Assembly (NCBI GenBank): GCA_023399465.1
Contig: JAEWPB010000020.1
Coordinates: 1 to 64,000 of the forward strand
Origin: Pseudomonadota bacterium
Lineage (GTDB): Bacteria > Pseudomonadota > Alphaproteobacteria > Rhizobiales > Rhizobiaceae
Direction: 5' to 3'
Length of the DNA: 64,000 bases
Below, one piece after another: positions 1 through 8,815 of this stretch. The notes under the pieces were generated by a model. It was given only the letters and a program-made list of their open reading frames with translations, did not search any database and was not told the DNA's origin. The number at the start of each line of letters is the position of its first letter. The first letter of the stretch is position 1. Made by a program: the position numbers and the translations under genes.

Positions 1-366
1 GGTGATGGTCACCAGCGAGGTTTCACCTGCCGCCAGCGCGGTATCCGCAACGACGACGCTGGCCGTCGGGCGCACGGTGTCGATGCCGAAATTGTTGGAA
101 TCGGTCGTGCCGCTCCCGGCATTGCCGGCCGCGTCCGTCACTCCGGAATTGTCGAGGGTAATGACGTTTGTGGTGTCCGTAATCCCGGCGGTCGGCGTGA
201 ACGTGGCGGTCCACGTGATGCCGCCATCGGTGGAGCTCACGGGGCTCAACGTGCCGTTGGTGACGGTGAGATCGGTGTTGTCGAAGCCGGTGACCGCTTC
301 GCTGAAGGTGATGGTCACCAGCGAGGTTTCACCCGCTTTCAGATCCTCATCCGCAACGACGATGCT
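1..366. repeat. Tandem ~306-bp repeat units within adhesin gene
   Basis: The first 27 bases (1-27) recur exactly at 307-333, and similarity continues for tens of bases on both sides. The copies correspond to successive 102-residue Ig-like units in one reading frame. Near-identity at the DNA level suggests recent duplication or homogenisation by recombination. The array probably continues beyond the left edge. Confidence 0.85.
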
Positions 367-1257
367 GGCCGTCGGGGCCACGCCGTCGACGACAATGTCC
401 TTGTTGCCACTAAGCGAAGTGCCGGAACCTGCCCCCGGCAAGGTCAATACGGCATTGGAGCCGTCTGCATTCTTAATCGTGCCGCTGTTGAGCGAAAGCG
501 CGCTGCTGGATACGTAGCTCAGATCGGCCGATATGTCTCCTGCCTGAACCGTGTACGCGAATGTAAGCGTGTTGGTCCCGCTGCCGGACGTATAGTTCAC
601 TACCCGATCCGTCGCCCCCGTCTCCAGCGTCAATTGCGGCGACCCCGTAACGGTCACATCCTGATTGAAGGTGACCGTTACGGAGATGGTGTCGCCGACC
701 TTGTAGGTTCCATTCGCGCTTGAGGAAGAGACGTTCGTAACCTTCGGGGCGGCTGCCACATAGTCGATCGTGATGTTGTCCAGCCATAGCGTCATGCTTC
801 CCGACGTCGTCGATCCCGGGAAATCCGAATCAAAAATATTGAGCGACGAGGAGTAGACGAGCGCCGGGATATCCCCAGGGTTCAGGAACATCGACCGGTA
901 ATAGTACGGACCGACGCCATCTCCGTGCACATTGTTGTCTGGCCAATTCGTATTGCCCACGTTGACGCTAGCGCTCCAACCATTTTGGATTTGGGGACTG
1001 CCGTCGACACTGATCTGGTAGTTGTAGAAACCGAACGAGGCACCGCTGGCGCTGGTCACGGAGATCGTGAAATTCTCGCCACCGACCGATGCGTCTTCCT
1101 GGAAATTGAAGCGGCCGCCACTGAAATTCGCCGTCCAGCTACCCTGCGCGTTGATCGTGAAGACATAATCACCGTATTGAAGCGAATTGTCCCCGGATCC
1201 GGCGGTCCCATCAACGATCTTGCTTGTATCGTCGAATGTCAGCGTCACCTGTGGCAT
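1..1257 (-). CDS. Ig-like repeat adhesin, 5' part (runs off left edge)
   Basis: The first 419 residues of a larger protein are visible. The ATG at 1257 is preceded by a strong GGGGGGAG ribosome site about 9 nt upstream. Residues 1-165 form an acidic, Gly/Ser/Thr-rich beta-type domain with no N-terminal signal peptide. Residues 166-293 and 294-395 are Ig-like repeats of the type seen in giant bacterial surface proteins (phrases such as VTITFSEAVTGF and VITLDNSGVTDAAGNAG), and a third repeat starts at about 396. The repeat period is 102 residues. Absence of a Sec signal fits type I secretion of a large adhesin, but the C-terminal secretion signal and any transporter genes lie outside the window. 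The function (adhesion, biofilm or matrix) is inferred from architecture only. Confidence 0.85.
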   Translation of the reverse strand, partial: MPQVTLTFDDTSKIVDGTAGSGDNSLQYGDYVFTINAQGSWTANFSGGRFNFQEDASVGGENFTISVTSASGASFGFYNYQISVDGSPQIQNGWSASVNVGNTNWPDNNVHGDGVGPYYYRSMFLNPGDIPALVYSSSLNIFDSDFPGSTTSGSMTLWLDNITIDYVAAAPKVTNVSSSSANGTYKVGDTISVTVTFNQDVTVTGSPQLTLETGATDRVVNYTSGSGTNTLTFAYTVQAGDISADLSYVSSSALSLNSGTIKNADGSNAVLTLPGAGSGTSLSGNKDIVVDGVAPTASIVVADEDLKAGETSLVTITFSEAVTGFDNTDLTVTNGTLSPVSSTDGGITWTATFTPTAGITDTTNVITLDNSGVTDAAGNAGSGTTDSNNFGIDTVRPTASVVVADTALAAGETSLVTIT

Positions 1258-1781
1258 AATTTCTGGCTCCCCCCGTTTTCTCAAAGCGACGGCCCACATT
1301 GGCTATTCGTGCTTTGACCCGAATTCCCGCTTCGACCTGATAAAAGATGAAAGTTCTAAATAGGCTTGCCGCATAACACTTATTCACAAGACATAAAATA
1401 TGCCGGCGCCCTGAAAAGGTGGAAATCGCGAACTTGACACCAAAATTCAACCAAGTCCCGAAGGGAGGAATATGCCCTTACAAACAAATCGAAAAGTAAG
1501 AATACATCAACAAAACGGGGCGCGACGATAAAAATGAGCCAAGAATAACGAGACTTTAATTTGGAATCTTTTCTCGACAAATTTCGTCTCATTATGAGAC
1601 AACCATGACAACGACATTGTCAGATGTCGTGTTCGGCAAAGATACACTGTGGAAGACCTCTCGCCAGCCAAGACCAAGATCCCCGGCGACACCATATTCG
1701 CAAGGACAGAAAGACGGTTCCCGCCGCCATGCGAATCGGTGATAGGCTCGCAGGCAACGCATCGCATGCCGGAGGAAGTTC
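1258..1781. other. AT-rich intergenic region upstream of adhesin and carbonic anhydrase
   Basis: These 524 bp separate divergent genes. They are clearly more AT-rich than the flanking coding DNA, particularly about 1320-1620. Short frames here have no ribosome site or recognisable product. The region probably carries the adhesin promoter on the minus strand and the carbonic anhydrase promoter on the plus strand. Two palindromes inside it are listed separately. Confidence 0.6.
1586..1630. promoter_or_regulatory. Two adjacent palindromes, possible operators
   Basis: GTCTCA-TTA-TGAGAC at 1586-1600 is a perfect 6-bp inverted repeat with a 3-bp centre, the size and form of a dimeric repressor site. 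ACGACAT-TGTCAG-ATGTCGT at 1611-1630 is a second perfect 7-bp inverted repeat. Both lie about 330-370 bp upstream of the adhesin start and 150-200 bp upstream of the carbonic anhydrase start. The cognate regulator is unknown. Confidence 0.35.
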
Positions 1782-2309
1782 ATGCCGCTCTACGCCCTTG
1801 GAAAGCTCACCCCGAAAACCCCTGCCCCCGATCGCCACTGGATCGCCCCCGATGCCAATGTCATCGGCCAGGTGGAGCTTGGCGACGACGTCGGCGTCTG
1901 GTTCGGCGTGACGCTGCGCGGCGACAGTGAACCGATCTGCGTCGGCGCCGGCAGCAACATCCAGGAAGGGGTGATGGTCCATGTCGACCCGGGCTTTCCG
2001 GTGACGATCGGCGAAGGCTGCACCATCGGCCATCACGCCATCGTGCATGGCTGCACCATCGGCGACAATTCGCTGATCGGCATGGGCGCGACCGTTCTCA
2101 ACGGCGCGAGGATCGGCAGGAACTGCCTGGTCGGCGCCAATGCGCTCGTCACCGAAGGCAAGGAATTTCCCGACAACTCGCTGATCGTCGGTTCACCGGC
2201 CCGCGCCATCCGCACCCTCGACGACAAGGCCATCGAAGGCCTGCGCCGCTCGGCAGAGCACTATGTCGCCAACTGGAAACGTTTTGCCGCCGAACTGACG
2301 CCGCTCTGA
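1782..2309 (+). CDS. Gamma-class carbonic anhydrase family protein
   Basis: A 175-residue left-handed beta-helix protein of the gamma carbonic anhydrase / PaaY / CaiE family. Hexapeptide repeats run from about residue 25 to 150 (for example VIGQVELGDDVGVWFGV, TIGHHAIVHGCTIGDNSLIGMGATVLNGARIG). His residues of the zinc-site type are present in MVHVD and GHHAIVHG. The length matches the family. The start is supported by GGAGGAAG immediately upstream. A role in CO2/bicarbonate interconversion or thioester metabolism is known for some members, but many homologues have no measured activity, so the substrate is uncertain. It converges on zur with only 10 bp between stop codons. Confidence 0.85.
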   Translation: MPLYALGKLTPKTPAPDRHWIAPDANVIGQVELGDDVGVWFGVTLRGDSEPICVGAGSNIQEGVMVHVDPGFPVTIGEGCTIGHHAIVHGCTIGDNSLIGMGATVLNGARIGRNCLVGANALVTEGKEFPDNSLIVGSPARAIRTLDDKAIEGLRRSAEHYVANWKRFAAELTPL

Positions 2310-2319
2310 CCGGAGTTGA

Positions 2320-2730
2320 TCAGGCGCAGGCCCCACAAAGCCCGCGGATCTCGATCGTGGTCTTTTCCGGCTTGAAATGCTGGCGTTCGCCCCAGTTCGC
2401 CAGACGGTTGTCGAGTTCGTGATCGTGAAACTCGGTGACGCGCCCGCAACTGTTGCAGATCGCAAAGGCGACGATGCCGTGGCCGCCATGACCGCAGCAG
2501 TTTTGCTGCGGGTGAGCGCAGGCGACGAAGGAATTGATGCTCTCGAGGCGGTGCACCATTCCCGCCTCCAGCAGCTTGTCGAGCGCCCTGTAGACCTGCA
2601 ACGGGGCTCGGAAGCCATGGTCGCGCAGCTTGTCGAGGATCGTGTAGGCGCTCATCGGCGCTTCGGACTTGCTCAGCAGATCGAACACCAGTGACTGGTT
2701 CCTGGTCAGTTGCGGTCTGTTCATGGGCAT
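2320..2730 (-). CDS. zur: Fur-family zinc uptake regulator Zur
   Basis: A 136-residue Fur-family repressor. The N-terminal winged helix covers residues 1-75, with the recognition region around HGFRAPLQVYRALDKL (38-53). A C-terminal dimerisation domain contains a C79-G-H-G-G-H cluster and two Cys pairs (C92/C95 and C132/C135) typical of the structural zinc site. Its ATG overlaps the znuB stop by one base (TAATG), so it is the last gene of a znuC-znuB-zur operon. This placement, with Zur-like boxes at the head of the operon, indicates a zinc-responsive, autoregulated repressor rather than an iron or manganese Fur. A second in-frame ATG lies two codons downstream. Confidence 0.93.
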   Translation of the reverse strand: MPMNRPQLTRNQSLVFDLLSKSEAPMSAYTILDKLRDHGFRAPLQVYRALDKLLEAGMVHRLESINSFVACAHPQQNCCGHGGHGIVAFAICNSCGRVTEFHDHELDNRLANWGERQHFKPEKTTIEIRGLCGACA

Positions 2731-3554
2731 TATCCTTCAGCTTGTGAGCGGGCATCAGCCTGCTTGCGCCCGAAGGGCAGCAAACAGGCCAGGAAGAGAA
2801 CCAGCGCCGCAACGACAATCGACGGGCCCGACGGAGTATCGTAGTGCAGCGAGCCGAACAGGCCGCCGACCACTGCAAGCGCACCGATTACCGAGGCTAG
2901 CACCGCCATCATTTCCGGGGTCGAGGAGAACCGTCGCGCGGTCGCAGCCGGAATGATCAGCAGCGCCGTGATCAGCAGGATGCCGACGATCTTCATGGCG
3001 ATCGCGATCACCACCGCCATCAGCAGCATGAAGCAGAGGCGCGCCCGCTCGGGCTTCAGGCCCTCGGCCTCGGCCAGCTCGGGATTGACCGTCGATGCCA
3101 GCAGCGGCCGCCAGAGATAGACGATAGCGAAGAGCACCAGCACGCCGCCACCCCAGATGAGATCGATGTCGGACCGGGTCACGGCGAGAATGTCACCGAA
3201 CAGGAAGGCCACCAGGTCGATGCGGACCCAGGTCATGAAGGCGACCATCACCAGCCCGATGGCAAGCGTGGCATGGGAGAGAATGCCGAGCAGGGCATCG
3301 GCCGATAGCCCCTGACGGCGCTGCAGCAGAAGGAGCAGCAGCGACACCCCCGCCGCGACGATGAACACCGCCAGCATCAGGTTGAGATCGAGAAGCAGCG
3401 ACAGCGCCACGCCGAGCAGAGCCGAATGGGCCATGGTATCGCCGAAATAGGCCATCCGCCGCCAGATGATGAAGCAGCCGAGCGGGCCGGTGGTCAGCGC
3501 CAGGCCGACGCCGGCGGCAAGGGCGCGAATGAAGAAATCGTCAAGCACGGCCAT
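2730..3554 (-). CDS. znuB: Zinc ABC transporter permease ZnuB
   Basis: A 274-residue ABC-3 family inner-membrane permease with about eight hydrophobic helices and the characteristic early segment GPLGCFIIWRRMAYFGDTMAHSALLG. It forms the channel through which zinc delivered by ZnuA is imported using ZnuC ATP hydrolysis. The start at 3554 gives the normal family start (MAVLDDFF). A longer frame upstream is only the out-of-frame shadow of the histidine-rich end of znuC. It overlaps the znuC 3' end by 14 bp and the zur start by 1 bp, so translational coupling is likely. Confidence 0.95.
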   Translation of the reverse strand: MAVLDDFFIRALAAGVGLALTTGPLGCFIIWRRMAYFGDTMAHSALLGVALSLLLDLNLMLAVFIVAAGVSLLLLLLQRRQGLSADALLGILSHATLAIGLVMVAFMTWVRIDLVAFLFGDILAVTRSDIDLIWGGGVLVLFAIVYLWRPLLASTVNPELAEAEGLKPERARLCFMLLMAVVIAIAMKIVGILLITALLIIPAATARRFSSTPEMMAVLASVIGALAVVGGLFGSLHYDTPSGPSIVVAALVLFLACLLPFGRKQADARSQAEG

Positions 3555-4545
3555 TGTCTCCGCGTGGCAGATCGGTGGTCTCCTCGGCCGCGCCCACGCC
3601 GTGGCCATGTCCGTGGCCATGTCCGTGTCCGTGCCCATGGTCATGCGCGTGATCGTGGCCGCAGCCGCAGTCCGGCCCATGCCCGTCATGGGAGAGCAAC
3701 GCTACCGCGCCGCCGCTACCGGAGGCGTCTTCGCCGCCGTGATGATGTCCGTCCTCGGGGTGGCAATGGTCGGTGATGCTGCCGTCGGCATGCAGGACGC
3801 GGCCGTCCGGCAGATGGGTGTGGTCGTGGTGATGGCTGTAGACGGCAATGGTCTGGGCAGCGCGGGCGCCGAAGAGACGCATGTATTCCGGGCTCTGGCT
3901 GACCGCCTGCGGCGTGCCGCGGCAGCAGACGTGGCCATTGAGGCAGATGACGGTATCGGTGTCGGCCATGACCACGTGCAGGTCGTGGGAGATCAGCAGG
4001 ATGCCGCAGCCGGTGGAGTTGCGGATCTGCTTGATCAGGTCATAGAGCGCCAGTTCGCCGGAAAAATCGACGCCCTGCACCGGCTCGTCGAGAACCAGCA
4101 AATCGGGCTTGCGGGCGATGGCGCGGGCAAGCAGCGCACGCTGGAATTCACCGCCGGAGAGGTGTTGCACCTCGGCGCCGGCAAGCGCCGACATGCCGAC
4201 GGCGGCAAGCGCGGCGTCGATCTCGCGCTCGGGCAACGGACCGGTCAGTGTCATCAGCCGCCGGACGCTCAGCGGCATCGTCCAGTCGACGGAAAGCTTT
4301 TGCGGGACATAGCCGACCTTGAGGCCGGGGATGCGCTCTACCCTGCCCTCGTCCGGCTTCAGCACGCCGATCGCGGCCTTGGCGCTCGTCGACTTGCCCG
4401 AGCCGTTCGGGCCGATCAGGGTGACGATCTCGCCGCGGCGGACGGAAAAATCGATGCCGCGCACCAGCCAGCGGCCATTGCGGCGGACGCCGACATTTTC
4501 AAGGGAAACCAGCGGCGGCGCCGTCTGGACGGGAGCGTTGAGCAT
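3541..4545 (-). CDS. znuC: Zinc ABC transporter ATPase ZnuC with His-rich tail
   Basis: A 334-residue ABC ATPase. Walker A GPNGSGKS is at residues 45-52, signature LSGGE at 129-133, Walker B LLVLDEP near 150, and the switch His in LISHD at about 187. The catalytic domain ends near residue 230. An unusual tail of about 90 residues follows (237-317), rich in His with a CGCG motif and a long HG repeat. ZnuC proteins are usually about 250 residues. The tail may bind zinc and sense or buffer it on the cytoplasmic side (inference). It is the first gene of znuC-znuB-zur, divergent from znuA, with Zur boxes in the shared promoter region. Confidence 0.94.
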   Translation of the reverse strand: MLNAPVQTAPPLVSLENVGVRRNGRWLVRGIDFSVRRGEIVTLIGPNGSGKSTSAKAAIGVLKPDEGRVERIPGLKVGYVPQKLSVDWTMPLSVRRLMTLTGPLPEREIDAALAAVGMSALAGAEVQHLSGGEFQRALLARAIARKPDLLVLDEPVQGVDFSGELALYDLIKQIRNSTGCGILLISHDLHVVMADTDTVICLNGHVCCRGTPQAVSQSPEYMRLFGARAAQTIAVYSHHHDHTHLPDGRVLHADGSITDHCHPEDGHHHGGEDASGSGGAVALLSHDGHGPDCGCGHDHAHDHGHGHGHGHGHGHGVGAAEETTDLPRGDNGRA

Positions 4546-4581
4546 TTTTTCGGTTCCGGTGTTGCGCCCTGCTATGGCACA

Positions 4582-4618
4582 CGTTATAGCATAACGCAAT
4601 TGATGTAATAACATAACA
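4582..4618. promoter_or_regulatory. Two Zur-box-like palindromes between znuC and znuA
   Basis: CGTTAT-AGC-ATAACG (4582-4596) is a perfect palindrome and TGTAAT-AAC-ATAACA (4604-4618) matches it with one mismatch. Both resemble the alphaproteobacterial Zur consensus built on GTTATA-n-TATAAC. Their centres are 22 bp apart, two helical turns, so two Zur dimers could sit on the same DNA face. They lie between the divergent znuC (start 4545) and znuA (start 4643) genes and probably repress both when zinc is plentiful. Confidence 0.85.
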
Positions 4619-4642
4619 ACCCCATTCAAGTGGAGACATGCG

Positions 4643-5671
4643 ATGAATGCGATACGGAACCTGATGCTGACCACGTCCATGCTGGCACTGGCGGGAGCCG
4701 CCCAGGCGGCAGAAGCCCCCGATGTCGTGGTCTCGATCAAGCCGCTGCATTCGCTGGTCGCGTCGGTGATGGAAGGGGTCGGCGAGCCGGCGCTGATCGT
4801 GGAAGGCGGTGCTTCCGCCCACACCTACTCGCTGAAGCCGTCTAACGCCCGCAAGCTGCAGAGCGCCGACCTGGTCTTCTGGACCGGGCCCGGGCTCGAG
4901 GCTTTCCTCGCAAAACCGCTGCAATCACTCCCATCAGGCGCTGAAGTCGTCGAACTCGACAAGGCGCCGGGCCTCAGACTGCTTCCCTTCCGCGAAGGCG
5001 GCGCCTTCGAGACGCACGATCATGGCGACGACGGCGACCACCATGCCGATGCCCATGACAATCACGGGGATGACGACCACAGGGATGACGGCCATGCGCA
5101 TGACGAGCACGTGCATGGAAGCGACGAGCACGCCGATCACGACCATGCCGGCTTCGACATGCATCTCTGGCTCGACCCGACGAACGCCAAGGCGCTGACG
5201 GCCGAAATCGCCCGTGCTCTCGCCGCCGCCGACCCGGCCAATGCCGCCCGCTATCAGGAGAACGCCACCAAGCTCGAGGCACGGCTCGATGCGCTCGACC
5301 AGGAGATCAGGACCGCCATCGCCCCGGTAAAGGACAAGCCCTTCGTCGTCTTTCACGATGCCTACCAGTATTTCGAGAAGCACTACGGGATGAAGGTGGC
5401 CGGCTCGATCACCGTCAGCCCGGAAACCGTTCCCGGCGCCGACCGGATCTCGGAGATCCACAAGAAGGTCGGCGACCTCGGCGCCACCTGCGTCTTTGCC
5501 GAGCCGCAGTTCGAGCCGAAGCTGGTGAAGGTCGTCACCGAGGGCACGTCGGCGAAGGCGGGCACGCTCGATCCCGAAGGTGCGACGCTTGCCGAAGGTC
5601 CGGAACTCTACTTCGACCTGATGCGGGCCATGACCGGATCATTGCAGGACTGCCTGGGCAGGCAGCAGTAG
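4643..5671 (+). CDS. znuA: Zinc ABC transporter substrate-binding protein ZnuA
   Basis: A 342-residue cluster 9 (A-1) metal-binding protein. A Sec signal peptide spans residues 1-22 with cleavage after AQA. Metal ligands are recognisable as H60 (GGASAHTYSLKPS), H174 (FDMHLWLDP) and the later FHDAYQYF segment. A charged His/Asp-rich loop at residues 125-168, between the first two ligands, is typical of zinc-specific rather than manganese-specific members. It captures periplasmic Zn2+ and delivers it to ZnuB/ZnuC. It is transcribed alone, divergent from znuCB-zur. Confidence 0.95.
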   Translation: MNAIRNLMLTTSMLALAGAAQAAEAPDVVVSIKPLHSLVASVMEGVGEPALIVEGGASAHTYSLKPSNARKLQSADLVFWTGPGLEAFLAKPLQSLPSGAEVVELDKAPGLRLLPFREGGAFETHDHGDDGDHHADAHDNHGDDDHRDDGHAHDEHVHGSDEHADHDHAGFDMHLWLDPTNAKALTAEIARALAAADPANAARYQENATKLEARLDALDQEIRTAIAPVKDKPFVVFHDAYQYFEKHYGMKVAGSITVSPETVPGADRISEIHKKVGDLGATCVFAEPQFEPKLVKVVTEGTSAKAGTLDPEGATLAEGPELYFDLMRAMTGSLQDCLGRQQ

Positions 5672-5725
5672 ACCAGAATCCGGAGCATCAGGCGCAGCCG
5701 TGCAAGGGAATGCGGGGGAGCCGCG

Positions 5726-5750
5726 GGCGGGAACACAAGTATTTCCCGCC
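5726..5750 (+). terminator. Stem-loop after znuA
   Basis: GGCGGGAA (5726-5733) pairs perfectly with TTCCCGCC (5743-5750) around a 9-nt loop, 55 bp after the znuA stop. No clear T-run follows, so it may be a weak terminator or a 3'-end stabiliser. Confidence 0.4.
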
Positions 5751-5879
5751 GCCGGCCTCGAATTACGGCGAAAACGTGACGGAAGAACCAGGAAAACCCC
5801 GATTTAAGGGTAGTTGACGGGTGGAAGCCGACAAGACTAGCTGTTGCTGCAGCTTGCGAATCACGAAAGGTTACTCCGC

Positions 5880-6140
5880 ATGAAGCTCTCCGCATTTTCT
5901 CCGCGCACCCTCGTCGCCGTCTCGCTGGCCGTCGGCCTTGCCACCGGCGTCGGTGTCACGGCTGCGGTTGCCGCCCGGCAGCCCAACATGGAAGAGGCGC
6001 TGCGCCGCCTGCAGGATGCCGACTATTTCCTCTCGCGCGCCACTGCCGACAAGGGCGGCCACCGCGTCAAGGCCCGCAGGCTGATCGCCTCGGCGATCTA
6101 CGAGGTCAAGCAGGGCATCCGCTACGCCAACTACTACTGA
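5880..6140 (+). CDS. Small exported protein with ADKGGHR motif
   Basis: An 86-residue protein. Residues 1-29 are a signal peptide (KLSAFSPR, then a hydrophobic stretch ending in VAA). The mature part, about 57 residues, is predicted helical with the segment MEEALRRLQDADYFLSRATADKGGHRVKARRLI. The ADKGGHR phrase recalls short secreted proteins of unknown function that occur widely in proteobacteria. No enzyme motif is present. The ATG at 5880 is chosen because it starts the signal peptide, and GAAAGG lies upstream. It stands alone between znuA and a gene-free stretch. Confidence 0.75.
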   Translation: MKLSAFSPRTLVAVSLAVGLATGVGVTAAVAARQPNMEEALRRLQDADYFLSRATADKGGHRVKARRLIASAIYEVKQGIRYANYY

Positions 6141-6509
6141 TTTTGCCGCAGCAGGTCGGGACAATGCCACGGCCTGCTTCCGCCACCCCGTGAAATAGCC
6201 GGCAGTTGGAACGTTTTTCTCACAATCTGGATGAGTTTTGGCAGTCGCCGAAGAAGTGTGGCTGCAACGGCTGGTCGAGCCGCTGCAGCCACCCGTAAGA
6301 TGCGGTCGCCTCCAGTCCGTCAACCACCGCCACTACGGTCGATCCCCGGGAATGTGCAGACAGAAGTCTGCGTATCCACGAAAATCCGGCGTATGTCCCC
6401 ACCGGAAAGAGATCGGTCGGACGATGCATGCTCCCGCTGCCATCGTCAAGCCAAACCAGCCCCGGGGCCTCGGAAATTTGCCGTGGCTCACGGGGGCTGG
6501 CCGCACTCG
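6141..6509. other. Gene-free stretch of 369 bp
   Basis: No supported gene, RNA or repeat was found between the small exported protein and the convergent aldo/keto reductase. Frames crossing this stretch are antisense extensions of neighbouring genes and lack a ribosome site or recognisable protein features. Confidence 0.5.
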
Positions 6510-7541
<1,032 letters not shown>

Positions 7542-7704
7542 ATTGTTTCTCCCTCAACAGGCTTGAGCGACTTCGATACTCCTCGTCCCGCCCTTGGGCA
7601 AGGTCGCAACATGCGCGTCAGGTCCCCTTGCCCGTGGCGGCAATGCTTGCGCGGTACCGGATGAGCTTATATGCCGTAGACAGGAAGCCAACAGCGAGGC
7701 GGGG

Positions 7705-8748
7705 ATGGATAGCGCAGACGGGACCCCGGAGACAGGCAACTGGGCAAAACCGCGGCAACGGCCGACCCTGAAGACGATCGCCGCCATGACCGGCCTCGGC
7801 GTCACTACCGTCTCGCGGGCATTGAAGGATGCGCCCGACATCGGCGCCGAGACCAAGGAGCGGGTGCGCACCATCGCCCGCCAGATCGGCTACCAGCCGG
7901 ACCGCGCCGGCGTCAGGTTGCGCACCGGCAAGACCAACGTCATCGCGCTGGTGCTCGGCATCAACGAAGAGATCATGGGCTTCACCAGCCAGATGCTGCA
8001 CGGCATCTCGCAGGGGCTCGCCGGCACGCCCTATCACCTGGTGGTGACACCGCATTCCCATGGCGACGATCCGTTGCAGCCGATCCGCTACATCCTCGAC
8101 ACCGGATCGGCCGACGGCGTCATCATTTCGCGGACCGAACCGGAAGACGAGCGGGTCCGGCTGCTGACCGGGAGCGGCCTGCCATTCGTCACCCACGGCC
8201 GCACGGCGATGGGGATCATCCATCCCTTCCATGATTTCGATAACGAGGCCTATGCCTATGGTGCTGTCGAGAGACTGGCGGCACGCGGCCGGCGGCGGAT
8301 CGCCCTGCTGCAGCCGCCGCCGACGCTCACCTTTCACGCCCACACCCGGTCGGGCTTCGAAAAGGCGCTTGGCGACTTCGGCGCAAGGGAAATTCCCCTG
8401 CCCGTCACCATCGATACGCCGCTTGCAGAAATCCGCGACAGCCTGGCCACGCTCATGCGTGGGCCGCAAGCGCCCGATGGCATCATCTCGCTGGCCGCCA
8501 GCGCCGCCATCGCCGCCCGCGCCGGCATCGAAGACGCCGGTCGCCGGCTCGGGCGCGACGTCGACATGGTCGCCAAGCAGTCCGCCGACATCCTGAACTG
8601 GGTGGTCCCTGACGTGATTGCCGCCCGCGAGGACGTGCCGCAGGCCGGCCGGGCGCTGGCGCGCGCGCTCGTTGCCCGGATCGACGGCGCTGCCGCGGAA
8701 GAACTGCAGAGCCTCAGCCAACCCGAATGGGAAGATCCTTCGCCATGA
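7705..8748 (+). CDS. LacI-family transcriptional regulator
   Basis: A 347-residue regulator. The N-terminal LacI helix-turn-helix is at about residues 18-65 (PTLKTIAAMTGLGVTTVSRAL, then the hinge GVRLRTGKTNVIALV). A periplasmic-binding-protein-like sugar-sensing domain fills the rest. The ATG at 7705 is preferred over an upstream frame because GAGGCGGGG lies directly upstream and it gives the normal N-terminal length. The ligand is unknown. Divergence from the aldo/keto reductase suggests local control of sugar or polyol metabolism. Its stop codon lies in the T-run of the convergent gnd terminator. Confidence 0.88.
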   Translation: MDSADGTPETGNWAKPRQRPTLKTIAAMTGLGVTTVSRALKDAPDIGAETKERVRTIARQIGYQPDRAGVRLRTGKTNVIALVLGINEEIMGFTSQMLHGISQGLAGTPYHLVVTPHSHGDDPLQPIRYILDTGSADGVIISRTEPEDERVRLLTGSGLPFVTHGRTAMGIIHPFHDFDNEAYAYGAVERLAARGRRRIALLQPPPTLTFHAHTRSGFEKALGDFGAREIPLPVTIDTPLAEIRDSLATLMRGPQAPDGIISLAASAAIAARAGIEDAGRRLGRDVDMVAKQSADILNWVVPDVIAAREDVPQAGRALARALVARIDGAAAEELQSLSQPEWEDPSP

Positions 8749-8751
8749 AAA

Positions 8752-8773
8752 ACCCGCCGGAAAGCCGGCGGGT
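8752..8773 (-). terminator. Rho-independent terminator of gnd
   Basis: A perfect 9-bp stem ACCCGCCGG / CCGGCGGGT with a 4-nt AAAG loop. Read on the minus strand it is followed by a TTTTT run, so it terminates gnd. The T-run overlaps the last codons and stop of the convergent LacI gene. Confidence 0.85.
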
Positions 8774-8815
8774 CAAAACTCTCAGGCTGAAAGCCGGACC
8801 AGGCAGGCGGGCAAT

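Noticed and set aside
3601..3660. Short tandem repeat resembling a CRISPR or microsatellite array
   Set aside because: It encodes the His-Gly repeat of ZnuC in frame; there are no spacers.
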